Below are positions 1-9,377 of a stretch of DNA of 64,000 nucleotides, piece by piece. The notes beneath the pieces were generated by a model. The model saw nothing but the letters and a program-made list of their open reading frames with translations. It was not told the DNA's origin and searched no databases. Location of the stretch: NCBI RefSeq assembly GCF_900113645.1, contig NZ_FOQC01000001.1, positions 148,292 through 212,291 on the forward strand. Direction: 5' to 3'. The stretch comes from Trichococcus flocculiformis (GTDB lineage Bacteria > Bacillota > Bacilli > Lactobacillales > Aerococcaceae). Position 1 is the first letter of the stretch, and each line of letters begins with the position of its first letter. Both the position numbers and the translations under genes were made by a program.

Positions 1-55
1 ATGATTGCTTTATTCCCGTGTAGGTGGTATATTTTTGTTCGAGAGGTGATAGAAA

Positions 56-805
56 GTGCTTACAGATGAGCGGCATAAAATCATTCTAGACACTTTAGCC
101 AGAGACAACATTGTAAAATTACAGGAGCTTGTTGATCAGACTGGAAGTTCTGAATCAACGATACGAAGGGATTTAAGCACTCTTGAAGAGGCTGGTTTCT
201 TGGTTCGTGTCCATGGCGGAGCAAAGCGGAACTATAGCGTTTCCGCTGAGGACAGGATGGAAGATAAAACATCCAAAAACGTTCAGGATAAACAACGGAT
301 TGCTGAAAAGGCAGCTCAATTGGTAAGCGACCAAGACATTGTTTTTTTGGATGCCGGATCTACCACCTATGAGATGATTCCCTTTTTGAAGGGCAAAAGC
401 ATCCTGGTCGTCACAAACGGGGTACCGCATGCCAGCTTATTGGCGGATTTGCAACTCGAAACGATCCTTATCGGCGGCAAAATCAAGATGGAGACAAAAG
501 CAGTCATCGGACCGGTCAGCCAAATGCAAATGAGGAATTACCGTTTCAGCAAAGCTTTTCTTGGCATCAACGGCATCGATAAGCAGTACGGCTTCACGAC
601 GCCTGACACCGAAGAAGCATCCATCAAACGCATTGCCATCGAGAATGCCGCACAAAGCTATGTCGTAGCGGATGCTTCGAAGTTCAAACAAGTCAGTTTT
701 GTGAAGGTCTGTGATATTGAGGATTGCGGCATCATCAGCCACAATGTCCCGTCGGAAATCAAACGTAACCTGAAAGACAGTACAACTATTTGGGAGGCTG
801 AATAA
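56..805 (+). CDS. fruR: DeoR-family transcriptional regulator of the fructose operon
   Basis: A 249-residue DeoR-type repressor. An N-terminal winged helix-turn-helix (about residues 5-55, with the typical STIRRDL recognition helix) is followed by a DeoR C-terminal sugar-phosphate sensor domain containing the DAGSTT loop. The start is a GTG with GAGAGGTGAT just upstream. Its stop overlaps the fruK start by one base (TAATG), so fruR, fruK and fruA are one operon. By family knowledge such regulators respond to fructose-1-phosphate (or a related sugar phosphate) and repress their own operon. The promoter and operator would lie in the first 40 bases or before the window, so they cannot be judged. 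Confidence 0.9.
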   Translation: MLTDERHKIILDTLARDNIVKLQELVDQTGSSESTIRRDLSTLEEAGFLVRVHGGAKRNYSVSAEDRMEDKTSKNVQDKQRIAEKAAQLVSDQDIVFLDAGSTTYEMIPFLKGKSILVVTNGVPHASLLADLQLETILIGGKIKMETKAVIGPVSQMQMRNYRFSKAFLGINGIDKQYGFTTPDTEEASIKRIAIENAAQSYVVADASKFKQVSFVKVCDIEDCGIISHNVPSEIKRNLKDSTTIWEAE

Positions 806-1719
806 TGATATATACAGTAACATTAAATCCATCCATCGATTACATCGTCCATTTGCCCGCTATCGAGTTGGGTGAAGTGAACCGCATCCAACAGGATTTC
901 AAACTGCCGGGAGGCAAAGGCATCAACGTTTCCCGCATCCTGAATGAACTGGAAGTGGAAAACACCGCTTTGGGATTCCTTGGCGGTTTTACCGGAAAAT
1001 ACATCGAAGACTGGCTGGAAGCAGAAAACAGCAAAACGCACTTTACGCATGTGGATGAAGCAACCCGCATCAATGTCAAGATCAAGTCAGGAATGGAGAC
1101 GGAAATGAACGGGCCGGGCCCGAATATCGAGCCTGCAATCGCCGAAGAATTCCTGAAACAATTCGATACGCTTGATCCGGAAAACGACATCGTAGTCTTA
1201 GCGGGAAGCAAACCTACAAGCTTGCCTGACGATTACTATCAGACCATCATCCGCAGATTGACGGACAAAGGCATCCCGTTCCTGATCGATACGACCGGAG
1301 AGGAATTGAAGAATGCCTTGCCGTACCATCCGTTATTGGTAAAACCGAACCACCACGAATTGGCGGAATTGTTCGATACTACTTTCGAAACCGATGAGGA
1401 TATCTTGCCTTACGGGAAGAAGCTGCTTGAAGCTGGAGCGCAGTACGCGATCATCTCGATGGCCGCTAAAGGAGCAATCCTTTTCACTCCGGAAGGTGTT
1501 TACCATGGTACAGTACCAAAGGGAGTCCTTAAGAATTCAGTCGGCTCCGGAGATTCGATGATCGCTGGATTTGTCGGGACATACACGAAGACGCACGACC
1601 CGTTGGAAGCATTCAAAGTCAGCATCGCTTGCGGAAGCGCGACCGCTTTTGCCGACGATTTAGCCAAACGTGAAAAAATTGATGCTCTAGTCAAACAAGT
1701 CACTATCAGTCAGCTATAG
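805..1719 (+). CDS. fruK: 1-phosphofructokinase
   Basis: A 304-residue PfkB-family sugar kinase that phosphorylates fructose-1-phosphate to fructose-1,6-bisphosphate in the cytoplasm. The N-terminal PfkB signature GGKGINVSR and the C-terminal GSGDSMIAGF anion-hole motif are present, with the predicted catalytic base Asp250. Length is normal for FruK. It is translationally coupled to fruR and lies 18 bases before fruA, the PTS permease that makes its substrate. LacC (tagatose-6-phosphate kinase) is a close relative, but the FruA neighbour decides for FruK. Confidence 0.95.
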   Translation: MIYTVTLNPSIDYIVHLPAIELGEVNRIQQDFKLPGGKGINVSRILNELEVENTALGFLGGFTGKYIEDWLEAENSKTHFTHVDEATRINVKIKSGMETEMNGPGPNIEPAIAEEFLKQFDTLDPENDIVVLAGSKPTSLPDDYYQTIIRRLTDKGIPFLIDTTGEELKNALPYHPLLVKPNHHELAELFDTTFETDEDILPYGKKLLEAGAQYAIISMAAKGAILFTPEGVYHGTVPKGVLKNSVGSGDSMIAGFVGTYTKTHDPLEAFKVSIACGSATAFADDLAKREKIDALVKQVTISQL

Positions 1720-1737
1720 GGAGGAGAACTTATTAAT

Positions 1738-3639
1738 ATGAAAATCAATGATATTTTATTAAAAGAATTGATGATTATGGATTTGCAAGGAACAACCAAA
1801 GAGGGCGTCATCGATGAAATGATCGCAAGTCTCTCCGCTAACGGCATCATCAATGATGTTGCGGTTTACAAAGAGGGCATCATGAAGCGTGAATCACAAA
1901 CGTCCACTGGTTTGGGCGATGGCATCGCAATGCCGCATGCCAAAAACAAAGCAGTCGTGAAACCAGCTGTTGTTTTTGCTAAAAGTGCAGCCGGTGTGGA
2001 CTATGCTTCGTTGGACGGTCAACCAGCACATCTGTTCTTCATGATCGCGGCTCCGGAAGGCGCAAATAATGTTCACTTGGAAGTTTTGGCGTCATTATCC
2101 CGTTTACTCATCAATCCTGATTTCACTGCATCATTGAAAAAAGCTCAGACCCCAGAAGAGGTGCAAGGGTTATTCGCAGCAGCAGAAGCTGCACGTGAAG
2201 CCAAAGAGCAAGCTGAAGCAGCTGCAAAAGCAGCCCCAGTAGCAGCAACCGAAACGAAAAAACCTTTTGTCATTGCGGTAACGGCATGTCCTACCGGGAT
2301 TGCACACACCTATATGGCTGAAGATTCATTGAAACAAATGGCTGAAAAAATGGGCGTGGATATCCGCGTTGAAACGAACGGGTCAGACGGCGTCAAGAAC
2401 CCATTGACTGCAGACGAAATCCGCCGTGCCGATGGGGTCATCGTGGCGGCTGATAAAAAAGTTGAGATGGCGCGCTTCAACGGCAAACACGTTCTGCAAA
2501 GACCGGTAAGCGATGGCATCAATAAAGCGGAAGAATTGATCACGAAAGCAATGCGTCAGGAAGCGCCGATCCTGAATGTCGAGGGAGATATCTTCGCTGT
2601 AAATGAAAGCGATGAGAAGCCTTCTATCATCGGAAGAGTCTACAAAGACTTGATGAACGGTATTTCACACATGTTGCCGTTTGTTGTCGGTGGTGGTATC
2701 CTGATTGCGATTTCCTTCCTGTTCGAAACTTCATTCGGTTCAGATAGTCCGTTGTTCATTTCCTTCATGGCAATTGGTGGAGCAGCATTCAGCTTCCTGA
2801 TTCCGATTTTGGCTGGTTACATTGCAATGAGTATCGCAGATCGACCAGGATTACTCCCAGGTATGGCAGGCGGTTACTTGGCTGTGCAAGCAAATGCTGG
2901 ATTCTTGGGCGGATTGATTGCTGGTTTCTTGGCCGGTTACATCATGGTTTATCTGAAGAAAGCCTTTAAAGGATTGCCTCGTACCTTGGATGGCATGAAG
3001 ACAATTCTCTTGTACCCTGTGTTCGGTCTATTGATCACTGGCTTGTTGATGTACTTCTTGGTAGGTCCTGTCTTCTCCACAATCAATACAGCTATGATCA
3101 CTTTCCTGGAAAACTTGGGTACGGGTAACGCAGTACTGTTGGGTGCTGTTCTTGGCGGCATGATGGCAATCGATATGGGTGGTCCTTTCAACAAAGCAGC
3201 TTATGCCTTCTCAATCGGTATCTTCACGGATACTGGCGATGGCAGCTTGATGGCAGCTGTAATGGCTGGTGGGATGATTCCTCCATTGGCAATCGGTATC
3301 GCAACCTTGCTTTTCAAAAACAAATTTACGGATATCGAACAAAAATCCGGTCTTTCCAACATCTTGTTGGGTCTGTCCTTCATCACTGAAGGTGCGATTC
3401 CATTCGCTGCAGCAGATCCGATGCGCGTTATCGGATCATCTATCGTTGGTTCAGCGATTGCAGGTGGTTTGACGCAGCTATGGGCCGTTTCGATCCCTGC
3501 ACCACATGGTGGCTTGTTCGTAATCACATTGGCCAACCGTCCACTAATGTTCTTGTTGGCTTTATTGATCGGTACAGTCGTTTCAGCCTTGATGTTAGGT
3601 CTTTGGAAACAAGATAAGACACAAGAAGTCGTAAAATAA
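1738..3639 (+). CDS. fruA: PTS fructose transporter subunit IIABC
   Basis: A 633-residue fused fructose phosphotransferase permease in the order IIA-IIB-IIC. The IIA domain (about 1-150) has the phosphorylatable His67 in GIAMPHAKN. An Ala/Glu-rich linker (about 150-172) follows. The IIB domain (about 173-275) has Cys184 in VTACPTGIAHT. The membrane IIC domain fills about 300-625 with multiple hydrophobic helices. It imports fructose while phosphorylating it at C1, using phosphate from HPr. GGAGGAGA upstream is a strong ribosome-binding site. A terminator follows directly, so it closes the fru operon. Confidence 0.95.
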   Translation: MKINDILLKELMIMDLQGTTKEGVIDEMIASLSANGIINDVAVYKEGIMKRESQTSTGLGDGIAMPHAKNKAVVKPAVVFAKSAAGVDYASLDGQPAHLFFMIAAPEGANNVHLEVLASLSRLLINPDFTASLKKAQTPEEVQGLFAAAEAAREAKEQAEAAAKAAPVAATETKKPFVIAVTACPTGIAHTYMAEDSLKQMAEKMGVDIRVETNGSDGVKNPLTADEIRRADGVIVAADKKVEMARFNGKHVLQRPVSDGINKAEELITKAMRQEAPILNVEGDIFAVNESDEKPSIIGRVYKDLMNGISHMLPFVVGGGILIAISFLFETSFGSDSPLFISFMAIGGAAFSFLIPILAGYIAMSIADRPGLLPGMAGGYLAVQANAGFLGGLIAGFLAGYIMVYLKKAFKGLPRTLDGMKTILLYPVFGLLITGLLMYFLVGPVFSTINTAMITFLENLGTGNAVLLGAVLGGMMAIDMGGPFNKAAYAFSIGIFTDTGDGSLMAAVMAGGMIPPLAIGIATLLFKNKFTDIEQKSGLSNILLGLSFITEGAIPFAAADPMRVIGSSIVGSAIAGGLTQLWAVSIPAPHGGLFVITLANRPLMFLLALLIGTVVSALMLGLWKQDKTQEVVK

Positions 3640-3655
3640 ATTGAATCACTCATTT

Positions 3656-3694
3656 AGAGAACAGACAGGGTATTTCCCTAGCTGTTCTCTTTTT
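3656..3694 (+). terminator. Rho-independent terminator of fruRKA
   Basis: The stem AGAGAACAG pairs with CTGTTCTCT around an inner GGG/CCC hairpin and is followed by a T run, 16 bases after the fruA stop. Confidence 0.85.
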
Positions 3695-3784
3695 GCTGTT
3701 CGGAAAATAAGGCTTATAAATGAAAAGAGTATGACAGATAAATGAGAATAATGTAAAAAAATGGGATGATTTTCATGGCAGATA

Positions 3785-3793
3785 TGCTATAAT
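3785..3793 (+). promoter_or_regulatory. Extended -10 promoter of argG
   Basis: TGCTATAAT is a perfect extended -10 element 84 bases before the argG start. No good -35 hexamer is seen at 17 bases, as is usual for TGn promoters. The leader is too short for a T-box. Confidence 0.6.
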
Positions 3794-3877
3794 GCATATT
3801 GTTGAATAAACGAAAATGTAGATATCAGTTCATGCATAAAAGCAACGGATATTGAATCTGTATAAGGAGGTAAAAGC

Positions 3878-5137
3878 ATGGCAGCAAAGGAATCAATCAA
3901 AAAAGTGGTTTTGGCTTACTCAGGTGGATTGGATACGTCCGTCATCATCCCTTGGTTAAAAGAGAATTACAACAACTGTGAAGTAATCGCCGTAGTAGGA
4001 GACGTAGGACAAGGTGACGACTACAGCCGATTGGAAGAAAAAGCGATCAACTGTGGCGCATCGAAATTGTATGTTGCAGACTTGAAAAAAGAATTCGTCG
4101 AAGAATTCATTTGGCCGACATTGCAAGCAGGCGCTAAGTACGAAGGACAATATTTATTGGGGACTTCTTTTGCGCGTCCGATCATTGCCAAAAGAATGGT
4201 AGAGATTGCGCACTTGGAAAACGCTGACGCAATCGTCCACGGGGCAACAGGGAAAGGGAATGACCAGGTCCGTTTCGAAGTCGGGATCAGAGAATTCGAT
4301 CCGAACATCACCATCATCGCTCCTTGGAGAGAATGGGAACTGACTTCCAGAGAAGATGAATTTGCGTATGCTGCTGCACGTAACGTGCCGCTTCCGATTA
4401 CTTTGGAAACAAACTACTCAAAAGATAAAAACTTGTGGCATCTATCGCATGAGGGCCTTGATCTGGAAATGACAGCCAATGAGCCTGATTACGATAAAAT
4501 CCTGGAAATGTGTGTGACGCCTGAGAAAGCGCCTGACGAAGCGACTTATGTGACTCTGGAATTCAAGCAAGGCGTTCCCGTCAGTCTGAACGGGGAAGCA
4601 ATGGACGGCATCGCATTGATTGAGAAATTGAACGTGATCGCTGGTGCGAACGGCGTCGGCATCATTGATATCGTGGAAAACCGCTTGGTCGGCATGAAAT
4701 CAAGAGGCGTTTATGAAACGCCAGCCGGAACTGTGCTGTACCATGCCCACGACAAACTGGAACAACTTTGCCTGGACAAAGATACCTACCAATATAAACA
4801 ATTGCTTGCCAACAAATATGCGGAGCTTGTTTACAACGGCTTGTGGTATACGCCATTGCGCAAAGCATTGGGTGCCTTTGTTGACGAAACGCAGCAAAAT
4901 GTTGAAGGCTTCGTAAAAATGAAGCTGTATAAAGGCAATATCACTGATGCTGGCGTTGTCAGCGCGAAATCATTGTACAGCGAAAGCTTTGCAACATTCG
5001 AAAGCGACGATGTATACAACCATACCGATGCAGCCGGCTTTATCCGCCTGTTCGGCTTGCCTACATCGATCCGCGTGATGAAAGAGCAGGCTGAAGGCCA
5101 AGCGACACATGAAGAATTGAAGGACCTATTAAAATAA
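3878..5137 (+). CDS. argG: Argininosuccinate synthase
   Basis: A 419-residue ATP-dependent ligase that joins citrulline and aspartate to argininosuccinate, the penultimate step of arginine synthesis. The N-terminal PP-loop AYSGGLDTS (residues 13-21) binds ATP. Later motifs such as [14 protein letters not shown] match the family across its full length. The start has AAGGAGG eight bases upstream. It is flanked by terminators on both sides and so is monocistronic. The usual partner argH is not in the window, so the second step must be encoded elsewhere or be missing. Confidence 0.95.
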   Translation: MAAKESIKKVVLAYSGGLDTSVIIPWLKENYNNCEVIAVVGDVGQGDDYSRLEEKAINCGASKLYVADLKKEFVEEFIWPTLQAGAKYEGQYLLGTSFARPIIAKRMVEIAHLENADAIVHGATGKGNDQVRFEVGIREFDPNITIIAPWREWELTSREDEFAYAAARNVPLPITLETNYSKDKNLWHLSHEGLDLEMTANEPDYDKILEMCVTPEKAPDEATYVTLEFKQGVPVSLNGEAMDGIALIEKLNVIAGANGVGIIDIVENRLVGMKSRGVYETPAGTVLYHAHDKLEQLCLDKDTYQYKQLLANKYAELVYNGLWYTPLRKALGAFVDETQQNVEGFVKMKLYKGNITDAGVVSAKSLYSESFATFESDDVYNHTDAAGFIRLFGLPTSIRVMKEQAEGQATHEELKDLLK

Positions 5138-5177
5138 TCAACCGGTATTAGTGTTTGTCGACAACTGATCCGCTCAG

Positions 5178-5222
5178 GAACGTCCACATCAGGCAATAGA
5201 AGCTGATGTAGACGTTCTTTTT
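5178..5222 (+). terminator. Terminator of argG
   Basis: A 15-base stem (GAACGTCCACATCAG against CTGATGTAGACGTTC, one mismatch) with a 10-base loop is followed by five T residues. Confidence 0.9.
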
Positions 5223-5292
5223 CAGTTGTCTGATACTCCTCCCTTAATCATATGCGCTTGTACACGGTTGGAGGGGTGTTGTCTGTCTAAAC

Positions 5293-5321
5293 TTTCATAT
5301 CGCAAAAGAATAAACTATGAT
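5293..5321 (+). promoter_or_regulatory. Possible promoter of the sugar transferase gene
   Basis: TATGAT (5316-5321) is a fair -10 element, with TTTCAT at 17 bases spacing as a weak -35. It lies 50 bases before the GTG start and behind the argG terminator. Confidence 0.4.
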
Positions 5322-5370
5322 AAAATGAATGCATTCATATCAAGCAAGTCTAAGGAGGAGGAGATTAAGC

Positions 5371-6765
5371 GTGAATCAAACAGGTGAATGGAATAAAGCC
5401 CGTAAAATTATCATAGGCATCGTTGATATGCTGTTGTTCATCGGATCATTGCTGCTATCTTTTTATTTAAAATTCGGAACCGACATACCATGGATAAACT
5501 TCGACGCCTTTCAGGGAAGCATCGTCTATGTATCGGTGATCTTCATCATCGTCAACATCCTGTTCGGTACGTATATCTTTTATAACAAGTCGATCAGTGA
5601 CTTCTTGTTCATCACGGTCATCGGAGAATTCGTCCTTTCATTGATCATCATGGCGCTGACTTTTGCCGGGCGTTGGTTGGCGTTCCCGCGGTCGGTCATC
5701 CTGATCAACTTCTTTGTGGGAACAATCATACTGTTCATCTTCCGCGTGATGGTATTCAAAATGTACCAACGCGTGAGCGGCAGCAAACGGGTCATGATTG
5801 TCGGGATGGAAAAGGAAGTATTCGCGGCAGTCGACAATTTTACGAATACAAAAAGCATACGCCATGTCGTGACACATGTTGTTTTGTCTGATTACTACGA
5901 AAATGTTCTGCGGCACCTGGAAGAAATGGATATCGTCTACTTAGCGAGTCAGATTGAGGAATCCGAAAAACTGAAAATATACGATTTGTTGACGAGCAAA
6001 GAGAAAAAGATGTTTCTGAATACCAGTTTCGAAAACTTGATCATGGTCAATCCGAATATGATGAATATCGAGGATGAAAGTATCATCGAAGTGTCCCCGT
6101 TCCGTATTCCGGCAGAAGATGGCCTTATGAAGCGGATCATCGATATCGCAGTTGCGCTCATCGGTATCGTCATTACCTCGCCGATTATGGCCGTTACGGC
6201 CATCTTGGTGAAGAAGAGTTCTGAGGGTCCCGTGTTCTACAAGCAGACACGCATCACCAAAGATGGCAAGGAATTCGAAATTCTGAAGTTCCGCAGCATG
6301 GGTGTGACCGCCGAGAAAGAGTCAGGACCGGTTTTGGCAACAAGCAACGATGTGCGCGTAACGAAAGTCGGTAAATATCTCCGCTCTCTGCGCATCGATG
6401 AGCTGCCGCAGTTGTTTAACGTATTGCTGGGCGATATGTCCCTGGTAGGCCCCCGGCCGGAACGTCCTTTCTTCGTTGATCAATTCAAGGAACTGAACCC
6501 GCATTATTATCTGCGCCACAATGTGCGTGCCGGAATTACCGGATATGCGCAAGTGTATGGGAAGTACGCTTCCGATTTCAACAGCAAGCTGAACTTCGAT
6601 CTGATCTACATCAAGAAATATTCCTTGATACTGGATCTGAAAATCATGCTGCAGACCGTCAAAATCTTGTTTGATAAAGTATCATCCCGCGGAGTCGATG
6701 AAAGCGAACGGGAGATTCTGACCGAGCAAGAAATTGAAGCACGCGGCATCAGAGTCATTTATTAA
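5371..6765 (+). CDS. Polyprenyl-phosphate sugar-1-phosphate transferase (polysaccharide priming enzyme)
   Basis: A 464-residue membrane protein. About four N-terminal transmembrane helices are followed by a cytoplasmic nucleotide-fold segment, a further membrane helix near residue 260 and a C-terminal bacterial sugar transferase domain. The domain shows the PVFYKQTR, KFRSM, RIDELPQ and GPRPERP motifs. By family it moves a sugar-1-phosphate from UDP-sugar to undecaprenyl phosphate, the first step of exopolysaccharide or capsule assembly. I chose GTG 5371 because AAGGAGGAGG lies nine bases upstream; an in-frame ATG at 5329 has no such site. It stands alone between terminators, with no glycosyltransferase cluster beside it, so the polymer it primes is unknown. 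Confidence 0.88.
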   Translation: MNQTGEWNKARKIIIGIVDMLLFIGSLLLSFYLKFGTDIPWINFDAFQGSIVYVSVIFIIVNILFGTYIFYNKSISDFLFITVIGEFVLSLIIMALTFAGRWLAFPRSVILINFFVGTIILFIFRVMVFKMYQRVSGSKRVMIVGMEKEVFAAVDNFTNTKSIRHVVTHVVLSDYYENVLRHLEEMDIVYLASQIEESEKLKIYDLLTSKEKKMFLNTSFENLIMVNPNMMNIEDESIIEVSPFRIPAEDGLMKRIIDIAVALIGIVITSPIMAVTAILVKKSSEGPVFYKQTRITKDGKEFEILKFRSMGVTAEKESGPVLATSNDVRVTKVGKYLRSLRIDELPQLFNVLLGDMSLVGPRPERPFFVDQFKELNPHYYLRHNVRAGITGYAQVYGKYASDFNSKLNFDLIYIKKYSLILDLKIMLQTVKILFDKVSSRGVDESEREILTEQEIEARGIRVIY

Positions 6766-6772
6766 ATAGCAA

Positions 6773-6815
6773 ACCATCCTGGCGGGCATTTTTCCGCCCG
6801 CCAGGATGGTTTTTT
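6773..6815 (+). terminator. Strong terminator after the sugar transferase
   Basis: A perfect 15-base stem (ACCATCCTGGCGGGC and its complement), an 8-base loop and a T run. Confidence 0.95.
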
Positions 6816-6840
6816 GTTTACGCAGAAATGCCGGTTGTAT

Positions 6841-6869
6841 TTGCCGGAATGCGGGCCGATCACTATAAT
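6841..6869 (+). promoter_or_regulatory. Promoter of pncB-nadE
   Basis: TTGCCG, a 17-base spacer and TATAAT match a sigma-A promoter. It is the first good promoter after the upstream terminator and about 135 bases before pncB. Confidence 0.6.
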
Positions 6870-7004
6870 CAATCTGATGGATTTTGGACAAAAAAGCGGA
6901 AATGTGTGAGGAATTGCGTTACAATAGGTAAATAGAGCACTTCCTTCTGCTGTACCGCGACAGAATGCGGAGGCGTACGATCAAAGATGAAATGAGTGAG
7001 TTGG

Positions 7005-8489
7005 ATGAGTTATGATTATAACGATGATAGTTTAGCTTTGCATACTGATTTGTACCAAATTAACATGATGAAAACTTATTGGGATGAAGGTATTACCGAA
7101 AAACATGCCATTTTTGAACTGTACTTCCGGAAGTATCCGTTCAATAATGGCTATGCCGTCTATGCGGGGCTTGAACGCTTCGTATCCTACATTCAGAACC
7201 TGCGCTTTACGGACACCGACATCGCCTATTTGCGTGAACATGTCGGTTACGATGAAGGTTTTTTGGAGTATCTGAAAAATTTCCGTTTCTCGGGCACGAT
7301 CCGTTCCGCCTTGGAGGGTGATCTCGTATTCGCGAATGAACCGATCGTCCAGGTGGAAGGTCCATTAGCGGAATGCCAATTGATCGAAACAGCCTTATTG
7401 AATATCGTAAATTTCCAGACGCTGATAGCGACAAAAGCCGCCCGACTGCGCTATGTCTGTAACAATGAGCCACTGATGGAGTTTGGTTCCAGAAGAGCGC
7501 AGGAAATGGATGCCGCCATTTGGGGCACCCGTGCAGCCTATATCGCCGGCTTCAATGCAACGAGCAATGTCCGGGCTGCTAAAATGTTCGGTATTCCCGC
7601 CTCAGGTACCCATGCGCATTCGATGGTGCAGGTCTACCGCAATGATTATGATGCCTTTATGGCTTATGCGCATTCCCACAAGGATTGTGTCTTCCTTGTG
7701 GATACCTACGATACGTTGAAATCAGGTGTGCCAAATGCCATCAAAGTGGCGAAGGAAATGGGCGATAAGATCAATTTCCTCGGCGTGCGCCTAGACAGCG
7801 GAGACATGGCCTACATTTCAAAAAAAGTCCGCCAACAATTGGACGAGGCAGGTTTTACCGATGCAAAAATCTACGCATCAAACGACCTGGATGAACTGAC
7901 AATCTTGAACCTGAAGATGCAAGGCGCAAAAATAGATGTCTGGGGTGTCGGCACCAAACTGATCACCGCTTATGACCAACCTGCGCTTGGAGCGGTCTAT
8001 AAATTAGTCTCGATCGCGGATGAGAACGGCCAAATGGTGGATACGATGAAAATCTCCAGCAATGCCGAAAAAGTCTCCACACCGGGCAAGAAACAAGTAT
8101 GGCGGATCACACGCAAGCGCGACGGTAAGTCGGAAGGAGACTACATTGCGCTTTGGGAAGAACAACCCGATCAAGAGTCGGAACTATATATGTTCCATCC
8201 TGTCTTCACTTACATCAACAAAACCATCACCGACTTTGAAGCGCGCCCTATTCTGCAGGATATCATCGTAGAAGGCAAACTTGTATATGAATTGCCGTCG
8301 CTCCAAGAAGTAAAAGCATTCTCGGAAGCGCAGATGAGCGGCTTGTGGGATGAATACAAACGTATCCTGAATCCGGAAGACTATCCGGTCGACTTGTCCC
8401 AGAAGACATACGATCATAAGATGGCTACAATCAAGGAAATCAAAAAGCAAATAAAAGAAGAAGCATCATTATTGGAAAGCACTAAATAA
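7005..8489 (+). CDS. pncB: Nicotinate phosphoribosyltransferase
   Basis: A protein of about 494 residues that converts nicotinate and PRPP to nicotinate mononucleotide, the entry step of NAD salvage. The N-terminal [10 protein letters not shown] and internal EFGSRRAQ and GTHAHSMVQ segments are hallmarks of the family. Two starts are possible: GTG 6996 and ATG 7005. Neither has a strong Shine-Dalgarno sequence. ATG 7005 gives the usual short leader before [12 protein letters not shown], so I prefer it. nadE follows 29 bases downstream, forming a salvage operon. Confidence 0.93.
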   Translation: MSYDYNDDSLALHTDLYQINMMKTYWDEGITEKHAIFELYFRKYPFNNGYAVYAGLERFVSYIQNLRFTDTDIAYLREHVGYDEGFLEYLKNFRFSGTIRSALEGDLVFANEPIVQVEGPLAECQLIETALLNIVNFQTLIATKAARLRYVCNNEPLMEFGSRRAQEMDAAIWGTRAAYIAGFNATSNVRAAKMFGIPASGTHAHSMVQVYRNDYDAFMAYAHSHKDCVFLVDTYDTLKSGVPNAIKVAKEMGDKINFLGVRLDSGDMAYISKKVRQQLDEAGFTDAKIYASNDLDELTILNLKMQGAKIDVWGVGTKLITAYDQPALGAVYKLVSIADENGQMVDTMKISSNAEKVSTPGKKQVWRITRKRDGKSEGDYIALWEEQPDQESELYMFHPVFTYINKTITDFEARPILQDIIVEGKLVYELPSLQEVKAFSEAQMSGLWDEYKRILNPEDYPVDLSQKTYDHKMATIKEIKKQIKEEASLLESTK

Positions 8490-8518
8490 CCAATCAGATC
8501 AATCAAGGGGGAATAGCG

Positions 8519-9352
8519 ATGCGTCCATTACAAAAAGAAATTATTGCTGCTTTAAGAGTAAAACCGGAAATCGATCCTAAAGAGGAAATCCGCACCAGCA
8601 TCGATTTCATGAAAGATTATTTGGCGGCACACCCATTCTTGAAGGCATTCGTTTTGGGAATCAGCGGAGGCCAAGACTCCACTTTGACGGGCAGATTGGC
8701 CCAGTTGGCGATCCAGGAAATGCGTGACGAAACCGGCGACGAAAGTTACCAATTCATCGCTGTGCGCCTCCCTTACGGTATTCAATTTGATGAACACGAT
8801 GCTCAGGCTGCGCTTGATTTCATCTCACCTGACCAAAAATTGGTCGTCAACATCAAGGAAATGGCTGACGCTGCACTCGATGCGCTTGAGGAAGCGGGCC
8901 TTACGATCACCGACTTCAATAAAGGCAACATCAAAGCACGTCAACGTATGATCGTTCAGTTCGCGATAGCCGGCGACAGCAGCGGTGCTGTTCTGGGAAC
9001 GGATCACGCGGCAGAATCCGTGACCGGTTTCTTCACAAAATTCGGGGACGGCGCAGCCGACTTATTGCCGATTTGGCGGTTGAATAAGCGTCAAGGTCGC
9101 CAACTATTACAGGAATTGGGTGCGCCGAAAAATCTCTATGAAAAAGTACCGACAGCGGACTTGGAAGAAAATCGTCCCGCTTTGCCTGACGAGGTAGCTT
9201 TGGGCGTGACATACCAGATGATCGATGCGTATCTGGAAGGAAAGGAAATACCGGAAAAGGACGCTGAAGTCATCGAAGGCTGGTACACGAAGACAGAACA
9301 TAAACGTCATTTGCCGATAACAGTCTACGATAGTTTTTGGAAAGAAGCCTAA
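8519..9352 (+). CDS. nadE: Ammonia-dependent NAD synthetase
   Basis: A 277-residue NAD synthase that amidates nicotinate adenine dinucleotide with ammonia and ATP. The PP-loop GISGGQDST (residues 47-55) and the GTDHAAE segment are diagnostic. Its length is that of the ammonia-dependent class, with no glutaminase domain. The ribosome-binding site AAGGGGGAA precedes the ATG. With pncB it covers the first and last steps of nicotinate salvage; nadD is not in the window. Confidence 0.95.
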   Translation: MRPLQKEIIAALRVKPEIDPKEEIRTSIDFMKDYLAAHPFLKAFVLGISGGQDSTLTGRLAQLAIQEMRDETGDESYQFIAVRLPYGIQFDEHDAQAALDFISPDQKLVVNIKEMADAALDALEEAGLTITDFNKGNIKARQRMIVQFAIAGDSSGAVLGTDHAAESVTGFFTKFGDGAADLLPIWRLNKRQGRQLLQELGAPKNLYEKVPTADLEENRPALPDEVALGVTYQMIDAYLEGKEIPEKDAEVIEGWYTKTEHKRHLPITVYDSFWKEA

Positions 9353-9377
9353 TCTGCTCAGATAGTGGGGTTTTGCA

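Noticed and set aside
3794..3877. A T-box or other riboswitch before argG
   Set aside because: The leader is only about 80 bases and shows no specifier or antiterminator structure.
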